Positions 53,593-61,886 of a stretch of DNA of 64,000 bases are shown in pieces. Each line of letters begins with the position of its first letter. The first letter of the stretch is position 1. The stretch is taken from contig CALEDR010000009.1 in the NCBI GenBank assembly GCA_937949545.1, positions 1-64,000 on the forward strand, read 5' to 3'. The notes under the pieces are model-generated. The model had not been told where the DNA came from and made no database searches. It was given only the letters and a program-made list of their open reading frames with translations. The stretch is from an uncultured Phycisphaerae bacterium (lineage in GTDB: Bacteria; Planctomycetota; Phycisphaerae; Sedimentisphaerales; Anaerohalosphaeraceae). A program made the translations under genes and the position numbers.

Positions 53593-54069
53593 TTATTTGA
53601 TGCCGATGAAAATCAGCAGGAACGAGACCAAAAAGCCCAAAATGGCGTAGAACTCAATCAGCGCCGCATAGACGACACCGGCCTTGACACCCATTTCCGG
53701 ACGCTTGGCCGCCATTTGAATGCCTCCGGCACAGGTCTTGCCCTGATGAATCCCGCTGAACAGACCAGCGATGCCGACCGGAAGCGAAGCCGCCAGAATC
53801 TGGATGCCTTCCGCCAGCGATACATCCGCCAGATTGCCTCCGAACAGATTGATTTTAATCATGATAAACAGCGAAATCACCAGTCCGTAAATACCCTGGG
53901 TACTGGGCAGAACCACCAGAAGCGTCATCAGACCGTACTGTTCGGGCTTTTCACTGAGAATGCCCGATGCACTGCGCCCGGCAATTCCCAGACCAATAGA
54001 GGAGCCGATTCCGGCCAGAAATGTTGCAAACGCCGCTCCGCTGAATGCCAGTGCCAATCCGTATTCCAT
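53593..54069 (-). CDS. atpK: V-type ATPase rotor-ring subunit K
   Basis: A 158-residue proteolipid of two fused hairpins (four membrane helices), the V-type form of subunit c. The first hairpin has VLPSTQGIYGLVIS and the second GLFSGIHQGKTCAGGIQMA and ALIEFYAILGF. Compared from memory with the Enterococcus hirae NtpK ring, the Na+ ligands Leu61, Thr64, Gln65, Gln110 and Glu139 correspond here to Leu54, Thr57, Gln58, Gln109 and Glu139. As in V-type rings, only one carboxylate is present per four helices. Na+ rather than H+ coupling is therefore likely. Confidence 0.95.
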   Translation of the reverse strand: MEYGLALAFSGAAFATFLAGIGSSIGLGIAGRSASGILSEKPEQYGLMTLLVVLPSTQGIYGLVISLFIMIKINLFGGNLADVSLAEGIQILAASLPVGIAGLFSGIHQGKTCAGGIQMAAKRPEMGVKAGVVYAALIEFYAILGFLVSFLLIFIGIK

Positions 54070-54095
54070 CGTCGTAACCTTCCCTTAATAAAGAC

Positions 54096-56093
54096 TCACG
54101 ATTTCCTTGTTTGATTCTCCACAACCAACACATGCTTATACTGCGTCCGCAGCGGGGAAAACTCCCGTCCGCCCCCGCTGAAAAATTTCGGGAAAAACTC
54201 CACAAACTGAAGCCGCAGGCTGTGTACAAACGCGCTCAGCAGGGACAGCACAATATTCACCCCGTGACCGGCCACAAACAAAACAAGCCCCAGGATAAAG
54301 CCCACATACGGAATGTCCATCAGCAGCTTGGTCAGGATATTGATGGCCATTCCCAGCCCGCCGGTAACCATCCCCAGCGCCATCAGACGCACATAACTGA
54401 GAATGTCTCCCAGATAAAACACCGTGCTGAATACGGCAAAGGTGCCTCCGCCGATTCGTCCGGCCAGCCCGCTTTTCCGCTCGGTAAACCAGAAAATCAC
54501 AGCCGCCGTCGCCAGGGCCAGCCATCCGGCCGGCGCCGCCAGAAATGCAGGAACCTTCTCCTGAGAAGCCAGCCCGAGAATCAGCAGACAGTTCAGGAGC
54601 ACAATCCACGTCAGCTTCTCAAATACCGCCTCCGCATACCGGCGCCGCTGCAGCAGATTGACAAAAGCAACCGCCAGACCGAACAGCACCTGCACATATC
54701 CCAGCCCCAGCGCCAGGCCGATAAAAATCAGCGGATGCTGCATCGGGTCAAACAGCATCAGTTTTTCCCGCCACAGATTCAGACGGGCTCCCAGGCTGCC
54801 TTCTTCCTGCGGCAGCAGCGTCTGGATGGTATCGGCAAACCAGCCTCCGGTCACCGCACCGGCCGCGATGGTCAGAATCGAGCAAATCAAAAGCATCTGA
54901 ATCGCCCGCTTATCGCCCTGAAGCTTCCGAAGCACCCAGACCAGCAGCGCCGTCAGAACAATCCCGTAACCGGCATCCGTCAGACACAATCCGAAAAACA
55001 CCGCAAAAAACGGCGCCAGAAACATAGTCGGGTCCACATCTCGGGGCGAAGGCACGCCGTACAGGCGGGTAATCGTTTCAAACGGGCGAACCAGCCCCGC
55101 ATTTTCAATCTCCACCGGCGGTTCTTCCCCCTCCATCGGAATCAAAACCGTCACATCGCAGGCACTGAACCGGCGGACAATCTCCTGAACCCGGGGATAA
55201 TCCTTCTGTTTGGTCCAGCCCTCCAGAAAGAGCGTCTGTTCCGTCGCCGCCGCCTGGGCCTGAGCCGTCTTTCGCTCCAGAAGATTGCGATAGTAGTCGG
55301 CTAAGACCTTCAGCTCCACGCGGCGCTGCGACAGGTCGGCGGCCTGTCGGCGGACCTGCCCTATCGTCTCGTCAATTTCCTGCAGCCGCCGGCGGCACTG
55401 TTCAATCAGCTCCGCCGGCGTACCCTTGAGTCCTTCCAGATGAACGGCCTCAAACTCAGCGCCGCGGAGGATTTTCTGCACCTCCGTCGTCTGAGCGGCC
55501 AGAGCAAAAATCAGGCATGCCTTCCGGTTCTCCGCCTGGCCGACCGTTTCAACCAGGCACGACATCTCCTCCAGGGCGGTTTGAGCCGAAGCGGCATGCT
55601 GAACGGGAATCATTCCCGCATACACCTCAACGGTGGAAAAAGCCATCAAGTCCTCCAACCGGCAGGTCAGAGTCCGCCACGGAAGAAGGCGGTGCAGCTG
55701 CTCGGAGGTCTGTTCCTGTTCGCTGCGGAGCTCTTCCAGCCGGTCTGCCAGACGCTCCGTCTCCTTCAGCAGGGCCATCGCCTCCTGACCGCTGATGATA
55801 GACAAATACTGCGAGGATTCCACAGGCAGCCGGGAGGAAAACAAACCGCCTTTCGACGGCTCCGGTGCAAAGGATTCGAGAAACTCGACCGCCCGTTCCA
55901 GACGTCCGAGCAGCTCTTCCAGCTCCCGAGGCCGGCGGAATTCCGTCTGAAGCTCCGGCCATTCCTTGCTCACCATCGCCTGAGCGGCATCCAGCAAATG
56001 CACCAATCCGGCCTCCTGAAGGGCCTCCAGAAGCTCGGCAGCCTGGCTGCGGTGTGCGACAATCAGGATTTTTTCCATCGGCGCAATGGCCAT
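54096..56093 (-). CDS. atpI: V-type ATPase subunit I
   Basis: A 665-residue stator subunit equivalent to eukaryotic subunit a. The N-terminal half (about 1-340) is soluble with coiled coils (IGQVRRQAADLSQRRVELKVL). It begins with the family string MEKILIVAHRSQAAELLEALQEAG. The C-terminal half has about seven membrane helices, starting near PTMFLAPFFAVFFGLCLTDAGYG, a highly conserved block, and including FYLGDILSYVRLMALGMVTGG, which carries the essential arginine facing the rotor. It is 26 bases upstream of K. Confidence 0.94.
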   Translation of the reverse strand: MAIAPMEKILIVAHRSQAAELLEALQEAGLVHLLDAAQAMVSKEWPELQTEFRRPRELEELLGRLERAVEFLESFAPEPSKGGLFSSRLPVESSQYLSIISGQEAMALLKETERLADRLEELRSEQEQTSEQLHRLLPWRTLTCRLEDLMAFSTVEVYAGMIPVQHAASAQTALEEMSCLVETVGQAENRKACLIFALAAQTTEVQKILRGAEFEAVHLEGLKGTPAELIEQCRRRLQEIDETIGQVRRQAADLSQRRVELKVLADYYRNLLERKTAQAQAAATEQTLFLEGWTKQKDYPRVQEIVRRFSACDVTVLIPMEGEEPPVEIENAGLVRPFETITRLYGVPSPRDVDPTMFLAPFFAVFFGLCLTDAGYGIVLTALLVWVLRKLQGDKRAIQMLLICSILTIAAGAVTGGWFADTIQTLLPQEEGSLGARLNLWREKLMLFDPMQHPLIFIGLALGLGYVQVLFGLAVAFVNLLQRRRYAEAVFEKLTWIVLLNCLLILGLASQEKVPAFLAAPAGWLALATAAVIFWFTERKSGLAGRIGGGTFAVFSTVFYLGDILSYVRLMALGMVTGGLGMAINILTKLLMDIPYVGFILGLVLFVAGHGVNIVLSLLSAFVHSLRLQFVEFFPKFFSGGGREFSPLRTQYKHVLVVENQTRKS

Positions 56094-56139
56094 CGGTTTG
56101 TTCCCTTTTTACGCTTCCGTATTCATCCCCGACAGGGTT

Positions 56140-56445
56140 TCATTGAGGCAGCTGGGACAAGATAAAACGGATGCCTTCTTCCATTCGGCCGGCCGTTTTC
56201 TGTCGAAGCAATTCGATTTGTTTCTGCCCTTCCTTCAGCAGAGAATCCGCCTGGGCCCGACCGTTCCGTTCCGCTTCCGCAAGAGCCGCCGCGATTGTTT
56301 CCTTTCGCCTCTGGACGGCCTGACGGCGCTTCTGCTCCTGTTCATCAGCCGTTTTCTCCAGCAGTTCAGCGGCCTCTTTTTTGGCTTGTTCAATCATTTG
56401 CCGGGCCTGCTGTTCGGCGTCTTTAATTCGTTGGACCAGTTCCAT
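56140..56445 (-). CDS. atpH: V-type ATPase subunit H/G (peripheral stalk)
   Basis: A 101-residue coiled-coil protein, the first gene of the ATPase operon. The start MELVQRIKDAEQQARQMIEQ followed by continuous heptads rich in Q, E, R and A matches the archaeal AhaH / bacterial G-like stalk subunit that pairs with E. AGGA lies seven bases before the ATG. Sequence alone is weak because of the coiled-coil bias; operon position makes the call sound. Confidence 0.87.
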   Translation of the reverse strand: MELVQRIKDAEQQARQMIEQAKKEAAELLEKTADEQEQKRRQAVQRRKETIAAALAEAERNGRAQADSLLKEGQKQIELLRQKTAGRMEEGIRFILSQLPQ

Positions 56446-56505
56446 AAAATCGTCCTGCTTTCGGCGGTTTCAAAAGTCCTTTGCGTTCTTTTTTTTCAGG
56501 GAATT

Positions 56506-56533
56506 ATCATAGCAAGCCCCTCAAACAGAACAA
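56506..56533 (-). promoter_or_regulatory. Candidate promoter of the V-ATPase operon
   Basis: On the minus strand TTGTTC (56533-56528), a 16-base spacer and TATGAT (56511-56506) precede the first ATPase gene by about 60 bases. Boxes match four and five of six consensus positions. Confidence 0.45.
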
Positions 56534-56578
56534 GGGAAAACTTTCGGTTTTTTGGAGAAAAAACAGGAGTTTATTTTC

Positions 56579-57277
56579 TCAGAGCTGCTTTTTGGCAGGG
56601 CCAATCAATCCTTTCTGTTCCATTGCCAAAAGAATCAAATCCGCCATCTGCTCTTTTCTGAAAATTGAATTGTCCAGTGTAATGGCAAACGCCGGCTCGG
56701 GCGGGTTCTTTTCTTCATAAAGACGCCGCATGAATTCTCGCTCTTTATCTATTTCATCTATTTTAACAGCCGCCGCCGTTTTATCTATTTTCTCGCGAAT
56801 GCTCACCCTCGCAATTCTCCAGTCTCTCGGCGCCTCCACTCGAATGCTTAATCCATTATCAATATCATGGGTTGCCGATGCGCCGCCCTGTCCGATAATA
56901 ATTGCATAGCCTTCGTAGGCAATGGTGCGCACCATCAGCATAATTTTATTGCGGATTTCGTACCCGTCCGGAACATTTCCTTTTCGCAGCCCTCGCAGGA
57001 AATCCCTGAAAAGACTGGGTTTGGCCCGACGCTCCCGTTCAATCAAATCCTCGGTCAGACCGGTATCCTCCGCCAGCTGCTTGAGCAGTTCCTTATAATA
57101 CAGTTTCCAGCGGCCTAATTCATCTCGCTGATTGAGTTTTTCCAGGAGGTACTGCCCCAACTCAAATCCGTCGCAGCCGAATTGTCTCGAAATGGTCAGG
57201 AAAGGGCCGGGCTCCTGCTTGCGATTTACATTCTCCAAATGATCCCGAAGATAGGCGGATAGGGTCGGCTTGCTCAT
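56579..57277 (-). CDS. Cytidylate kinase-like protein
   Basis: A 232-residue protein of the cytidylate-kinase-2 group, P-loop kinases of unknown substrate. The start of the fold reads PFLTISRQFGCDGFELGQYLLEKL, the variant phosphate loop of this group. EGYAIIIGQGGASATHD (the family I-x-G-R-G-G region, with Gln for Arg) and VEAPRDWRIARVSIREKI follow. Housekeeping Cmk differs in these motifs, so this is probably not the main CMP kinase. AAGGAA is seven bases before the ATG. It lies directly upstream of the ATPase operon, which has its own candidate promoter. Confidence 0.8.
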   Translation of the reverse strand: MSKPTLSAYLRDHLENVNRKQEPGPFLTISRQFGCDGFELGQYLLEKLNQRDELGRWKLYYKELLKQLAEDTGLTEDLIERERRAKPSLFRDFLRGLRKGNVPDGYEIRNKIMLMVRTIAYEGYAIIIGQGGASATHDIDNGLSIRVEAPRDWRIARVSIREKIDKTAAAVKIDEIDKEREFMRRLYEEKNPPEPAFAITLDNSIFRKEQMADLILLAMEQKGLIGPAKKQL

Positions 57278-57318
57278 CAGTTCTTCCTTTTAATAGATTT
57301 GCAGAAATCACCAGATAA

Positions 57319-57345
57319 ATTATCGGAATTCCTCATTTTTGTCAA
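57319..57345 (-). promoter_or_regulatory. Candidate promoter of the cytidylate kinase-like gene
   Basis: On the minus strand a perfect TTGACA (57345-57340) and GATAAT (57324-57319) are separated by 15 bases, slightly short of ideal; the overlapping TAATTT would give 17. The leader would be about 35 bases. The 210-base gap also holds the unidentified promoter of the divergent rhamnosidase gene. Confidence 0.45.
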
Positions 57346-57487
57346 CAAAATCCCGCTTCTCGGCCCCGCTGCCCGGTCAAAATCGGCAGTCAAGTCCGTT
57401 TTCGGTTAAATAATTCTGGATACCGTTTTGCATTATGATATAAGATAAAAAATCTTTTTTTGTTCATCCGGAAGAAAGGGAAGAGAT

Positions 57488-60400
57488 ATGCGGTGCCTCG
57501 TTTGCTGGGTTCTCCTCTGCACATTTGTTTGGCCGACATTTGCCGTCTTGTCTGAACAGGAGTTTCAAAATCCTCCCGCCTGGGCGGGGGTGCGGTGCTG
57601 GTGGTGGTGGCTGAACAGCAATGTCACCGCCGAGGCCATCACCCGCGACCTGGAGGAGATGAAAGCCAAGGGATTCAGCGGGGCCATGATTTTTGATGCC
57701 GGAGGCGCTGAACAGCGGGGCAATGCCCAGGTCCCTGCCGGGCCGCTCTTCGGCAGTCCGGAGTGGGTCAAACTGTACCAACACGCCCTCCGCGAGGCCC
57801 AGCGGCTCGGGCTGGAATTGGGGCTGTCCATCCAGAGCGGCTGGAATCTCGGCGGGCCGATGGTAACGGCCGATTGGGCTGCCAAACATTTGACCTGGTC
57901 CGAAGTGCAGATTGAAGGCCCGCAGCAGTACAAACAGAAACTTCCGATGCCCGAGAACCGGAATTGGTATCGGGACATTTGCGTGCTGGCTTTTCCTTTG
58001 AAGCTGCACAAGCCCTCCGACATCCGTTGGACGGTCCAAAGCAGCTCTGCTCAGCAGGATCATCCCGCCGCCCTCGTATTCGACGGCAATCCGGACACTT
58101 TTTGGGTCAGCGGGGGAACCGAACCCGGGCAGGGGCCTTCTGCCGAGAATCCCCAGTGGCTTCAGTTTACCTTTGACAAACCGGTTGCCGTCTCCGGCCT
58201 GCAGGTCTTGGGCCGACCCGGCTACGGCCCGAAAGTCATCCGCCTGCAAATCGATCAGAATCCCCCGCTGGAAGCCGTTTCTATCGAAGACGGAAAACCA
58301 AAAACAATCGAGATAGAAAAACAAATTGGCACTGTCTTTCGCATTCTTTTTGACCAAGCATTTGACCCGCGTTATCCCGACCGGCCTCGCAATGTCCAAG
58401 TGGCCGAACTCTATCTCCTCGATGAAGACAAAAAAACCATCACCGGCACAATCTCCCGCCCAGGAATTCAAAACCTCCAGCTGAAAATCCTTCACGAGGA
58501 GCTGGGCATGTCCGCTCCAGACTGCCGATTTCTCCTGGAGGATATCCCCTCTGCAGAAGGCGAAGAAGATGCCTCGTTGGAAGACATAGCCAATCTGACA
58601 GACCATCTGGCGCCCGACGGAACCCTGACTTGGTCCGTTCCCGCCGGCACCTGGACCGTTCTGCGCTTCGGCTATACGCCCACCGATGCGCGTGTGTCCA
58701 CCTCCAGCGGCGCCTGGCAGGGCATGGTCATTGACTACCTGAGCCGAAGTGCCTTTGAACGGTACTGGAACGAGGTCGTTGAGCCCTTGCTGGCGGCGGC
58801 CGGGACGTACAAAGGCACCGTCCTCAAACAGCTCGAAACCGACAGCTGGGAATGCGGCGGGATGAATTGGTCGCACCAGTTCGCCGAAGACTTCAAAAAA
58901 TACCGCGGCTACGACCCCATTCCCTATTTGCCCGTTATCGCCGGCAAGATTATCGAAAGCCGCCAAGTGTCCAATGCCTTCCTGGCCGACTTCCGCAAGA
59001 CGCTGGCCGACTGCGTAGCCGACAATCACTATGCAGTTTTTGCGGAATTAGCCCACAAGCACAACCTCCAGATTCAGCCCGAATCCGCCGGCCCGCACGC
59101 CGGCCCGATTGACGGCATCAAAAACTACGGCAAGAGCGATATCGTCATGTCCGAGTTCTGGTCGCCCTCGCCCCATCGTCCCACGCCCGAAGTGCGATTC
59201 TTTGTCAAGCAGGCAGCCGCCGCTGCCCACATTTACGGCAAGGAAATCGTCGCCGCCGAGTCCTTCACCACCATCGGACGCCACTGGAACGATGTGCCCT
59301 GGAAGACGATGAAGCCCGCCATGGACCACGAGTTCTGCTCCGGACTGAATCAGATCTTCTTCCACACCTTCACCTGCTCGCCCAAAGAGATGGGCATTCC
59401 CGGACAGGAATATTTTGCGGGCACCCACGTCAACCCCCAGGTGACCTGGTGGCACCATTCCGTCCCCTTTATGCAGTACATCAGCCGCTGCCAATATATG
59501 CTCCGCAAAGGCAGATTTGTCGCAGATGTGCTGTATTATTACGGAGACCATGTGCCCAACATCGCCCGGCTCAAGGAAGACGACCCGGCCAAAGTCCTGC
59601 CCGGATTCGATTATGACATCACCGATGAAGTCATTCTGGCCAAACTGAAAGTTCGCGCCGGCAAAATCGTCGTTCCCGGCGGCATTTCCTATCATCTGCT
59701 GGTGATGCCGGATCATAAAGTTCTTTCGTTGGAGGCCCTCGAAAAAGTCAACGAACTGCTCCGTCAGGGGGCGACGGTCCTTTGTGTCCGCCCGGAACGG
59801 ATGGTTTCTTTGGTCGGCGGACTGTCGGCCCGACAGCGTTTCGAGCAGCTGACCGACCAGCTGTGGGGCGAAGTGACGCCGCCTGCCGGTCAGCGCACCA
59901 TCGGAAGCGGCCGGCTCATCTGGGGCAAGACCGCACGCCAGGTCCTGCTCGAAGACCGCATTCGTCCCGACTTCGAATTCTCCAGTGCCGACCCCGATGT
60001 GCAGCTGGACTACATTCACTGCACCCGCGAGGATGCAGATGTATATTTTGTCTCCAACCAGACGGAAGCCGTCGTGACGGCCGACTGCCGTTTCCGCATC
60101 AGCGGCAAAATCCCGCAGCTGTGGGACCCTGTCAGCGGACAGGTCAAGCCCGCCGTTTTTCGGCTGACGGATGGACGAACAGAAGTGCCGCTTCGGTTCG
60201 GTCCGTACGGTTCTGTCTTTGTTGTGTTTCGTCCAGCGGCTGCCGCCGAGCCAACTGTCGCAGCCTCGCAGAAGGAATACCAGCCCATTCAAACGCTCAC
60301 CGGTCCCTGGCTGGTCGCCTTCGACCCGAAGTGGGGCGGTCCGGAGCAAATCGTCTTTCCGGACCTGCTCGACTGGAGTCAGCACGAGCAGGACGGGGTA

Positions 60401-60772
60401 CGCTTCTACTCCGGTACGGCGGTCTATAGGAAAAGTTTTCAGCTCGAAAAGCCGCTCGAAGCCGGCCGCGAATACTGGCTCGATCTCGGACGCATCGAAG
60501 ATGTCGGCATCGCCAAAGTGACGCTCAACGACAAAGAGCTGGGGATTCTCTGGACCCCGCCGTTTCAGGCGGATATCACCTCCGTGCTGAAAAACGGCGT
60601 CAATGTGCTCGAGGTGGAAGTGGTCAACTCCTGGCGCAATCGGCTTATCGGCGACCGGGACCTTCCGCCGGACCAGCGCCGCACAAAGACCAATATTACC
60701 GTCCGACGGGACTGGAAACTGGAGCCGTCCGGACTGCTGGGACCTGTGACTATTCTTATCGAGAAAGAATAA
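57488..60772 (+). CDS. Secreted GH106-like alpha-L-rhamnosidase
   Basis: A 1094-residue exported glycosidase resembling family 106 alpha-L-rhamnosidases. A signal peptide (LVCWVLLCTFVWPTFA) ends near residue 19. The family start is clear: AWAGVRCWWWWLNSNVTAEAITRDLEEMKAKGFSG, followed by GLELGLSIQSGWNLGGP. The barrel continues through QLETDSWECGGMNWSHQF and GKEIVAAESFTT, where acidic catalytic residues would lie. The C-terminus has a galactose-binding-like beta-sandwich ending GVNVLEVEVVNSWRNRLIGDRD, typical of GH106. A discoidin-like domain appears inserted at about 170-290. GGGAAGAG precedes the ATG. Rhamnose-containing pectin or ulvan-type polymers are the likely substrates. Confidence 0.83.
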   Translation: MRCLVCWVLLCTFVWPTFAVLSEQEFQNPPAWAGVRCWWWWLNSNVTAEAITRDLEEMKAKGFSGAMIFDAGGAEQRGNAQVPAGPLFGSPEWVKLYQHALREAQRLGLELGLSIQSGWNLGGPMVTADWAAKHLTWSEVQIEGPQQYKQKLPMPENRNWYRDICVLAFPLKLHKPSDIRWTVQSSSAQQDHPAALVFDGNPDTFWVSGGTEPGQGPSAENPQWLQFTFDKPVAVSGLQVLGRPGYGPKVIRLQIDQNPPLEAVSIEDGKPKTIEIEKQIGTVFRILFDQAFDPRYPDRPRNVQVAELYLLDEDKKTITGTISRPGIQNLQLKILHEELGMSAPDCRFLLEDIPSAEGEEDASLEDIANLTDHLAPDGTLTWSVPAGTWTVLRFGYTPTDARVSTSSGAWQGMVIDYLSRSAFERYWNEVVEPLLAAAGTYKGTVLKQLETDSWECGGMNWSHQFAEDFKKYRGYDPIPYLPVIAGKIIESRQVSNAFLADFRKTLADCVADNHYAVFAELAHKHNLQIQPESAGPHAGPIDGIKNYGKSDIVMSEFWSPSPHRPTPEVRFFVKQAAAAAHIYGKEIVAAESFTTIGRHWNDVPWKTMKPAMDHEFCSGLNQIFFHTFTCSPKEMGIPGQEYFAGTHVNPQVTWWHHSVPFMQYISRCQYMLRKGRFVADVLYYYGDHVPNIARLKEDDPAKVLPGFDYDITDEVILAKLKVRAGKIVVPGGISYHLLVMPDHKVLSLEALEKVNELLRQGATVLCVRPERMVSLVGGLSARQRFEQLTDQLWGEVTPPAGQRTIGSGRLIWGKTARQVLLEDRIRPDFEFSSADPDVQLDYIHCTREDADVYFVSNQTEAVVTADCRFRISGKIPQLWDPVSGQVKPAVFRLTDGRTEVPLRFGPYGSVFVVFRPAAAAEPTVAASQKEYQPIQTLTGPWLVAFDPKWGGPEQIVFPDLLDWSQHEQDGVRFYSGTAVYRKSFQLEKPLEAGREYWLDLGRIEDVGIAKVTLNDKELGILWTPPFQADITSVLKNGVNVLEVEVVNSWRNRLIGDRDLPPDQRRTKTNITVRRDWKLEPSGLLGPVTILIEKE

Positions 60773-60794
60773 TTCAAAGACGGCAGGATGACAG

Positions 60795-60959
60795 CCGCGC
60801 CCGCAAGGGCGCGGGGAAAGGACGGAAGTGTCCGTCTGTCTCCCTTCCCCGGGCTTGCGCCCAGGGCTAAGTCCCTCGCAGGCTCAATAGAATCTTGCCA
60901 GCCGTTTTTTGAGCCCGCGCAGCGGGCAATATACGACAGCCGCGGGCGCCAGCCCGCGG
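60795..60959. repeat. Cluster of five GC-rich hairpins
   Basis: Between the rhamnosidase and the TauE gene lie five perfect small palindromes. They are CCGCGCCC/GGGCGCGG with a GCAA loop (60795-60814), GACGGA/TCCGTC (60821-60836), GGGC/GCCC (60851-60862), GCCCGC/GCGGGC (60913-60927) and CCGCGGGC/GCCCGCGG with a GCCA loop (60940-60959). The first and last share the leader ACAGCCGCG and the same 8-4-8 geometry, suggesting copies of one repeat. No T tract follows, so they are not standard terminators. The whole 257-base gap (60773-61029) has no gene. Confidence 0.7.
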
Positions 60960-61029
60960 AGGAAAGCCCAGCTCTCATTTTTCCTGACTTTCGCCTCCCG
61001 CCTGTCAGCCGCTCCGCATCTCCTCAAAC

Positions 61030-61767
61030 TCAAAAAAGCAGTTTGACAGCCGCGGCGGCGGCCAGCACCACCGTGAGGATTTCAAACAGCCGCTGTGGAA
61101 TATGCCGTAGCAGAATGATACCGCCGACCGCCCCGAGTGCAACAGCGGGAAAAACGTACACATCCGCTAAAAGAGAAGACGGCGTAATCAGCCCCAGATG
61201 CCACAGAAACGGAACCTTGACCCAGTTGACCACAAAGAAAAACCAGGCGGCTGTCCCGACAAATTTGTCCTTTTCCAGATTCATCGACAGCAGATACAGC
61301 GTCATCACAGGGCCGGCGGCGTTGGCTAATAACGTCGTCACGCCGGCCGCAAAGCCCATCCCATACGCAAAAATCGGATGCCCCTTCAACGCATCGGCGG
61401 AGGCCCCAAATCCGCGGCCTTTCATCGCCAGCATTCCCAAAACAATGGCCCCTATCAGCGGGGCCAGCCGTCGGTCATCCAGGTGCTTCATCAGCATAAA
61501 ACCCGCCGCAATGCCGACCAGCGCCGCCGGCAGCAGCCGCACCAGACAGGACCATTGCGCCTGCCGGCGATAATACGCCGCCGAAAACAAATCCGCAAAA
61601 ATCAGCAAAGGCAGCAGCAGACCGACTGAGGCCCTGGCAGGCACCGCCATCGCCGCCAGCGGCACCGCCAGAATCCCCGCGCCCGGCAGCGCCGTCTTGG
61701 ACAGCCCCGCCAGAACCCCGCAAAAAGCCAACATCACCCAACCCGCTGTCGAAATTGTCTGTTCCAT
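61030..61767 (-). CDS. TauE/SafE-family membrane permease
   Basis: A 245-residue inner-membrane protein with about eight spans in two repeats of four. The N-terminal repeat has FCGVLAGLSKTALPGAGILAVPL and the second AYGMGFAAGVTTLLANAAGPVMTLYLL, the two equivalent family signatures (G-x-x-K/T-x-x-G-G and N-A-A-G-P). Members export sulfite, sulfonates or other small anions; the substrate here is unknown. AAAAGGAT abuts the ATG. Release of sulfate or sulfonate during use of sulfated polymers would fit but is only inference. Confidence 0.85.
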   Translation of the reverse strand: MEQTISTAGWVMLAFCGVLAGLSKTALPGAGILAVPLAAMAVPARASVGLLLPLLIFADLFSAAYYRRQAQWSCLVRLLPAALVGIAAGFMLMKHLDDRRLAPLIGAIVLGMLAMKGRGFGASADALKGHPIFAYGMGFAAGVTTLLANAAGPVMTLYLLSMNLEKDKFVGTAAWFFFVVNWVKVPFLWHLGLITPSSLLADVYVFPAVALGAVGGIILLRHIPQRLFEILTVVLAAAAAVKLLF

Positions 61768-61820
61768 ATCCTTTTCCCAAAATGCTCCGCCGCTCAGAAC
61801 CTCACCCGGCAGAAAAAACC

Positions 61821-61855
61821 CAAAAAAAACGCCGCGCTCCAGTTCGAACGCGGCG
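61821..61855 (-). terminator. Rho-independent terminator of rpsA
   Basis: On the minus strand CGCCGCG (61855-61849) pairs with CGCGGCG (61836-61830) around a 12-base loop and runs into eight Ts (61829-61822). It lies 32 bases after the rpsA stop and before the TauE start. Confidence 0.92.
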
Positions 61856-61886
61856 ATTGAATTTCAGCAGATTATCCGGCAAGCCG

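Noticed and set aside
56579-57277. Calling the kinase-like gene the housekeeping cmk
   Set aside because: Its phosphate loop and later motifs fit the cytidylate-kinase-2 group and not canonical Cmk.
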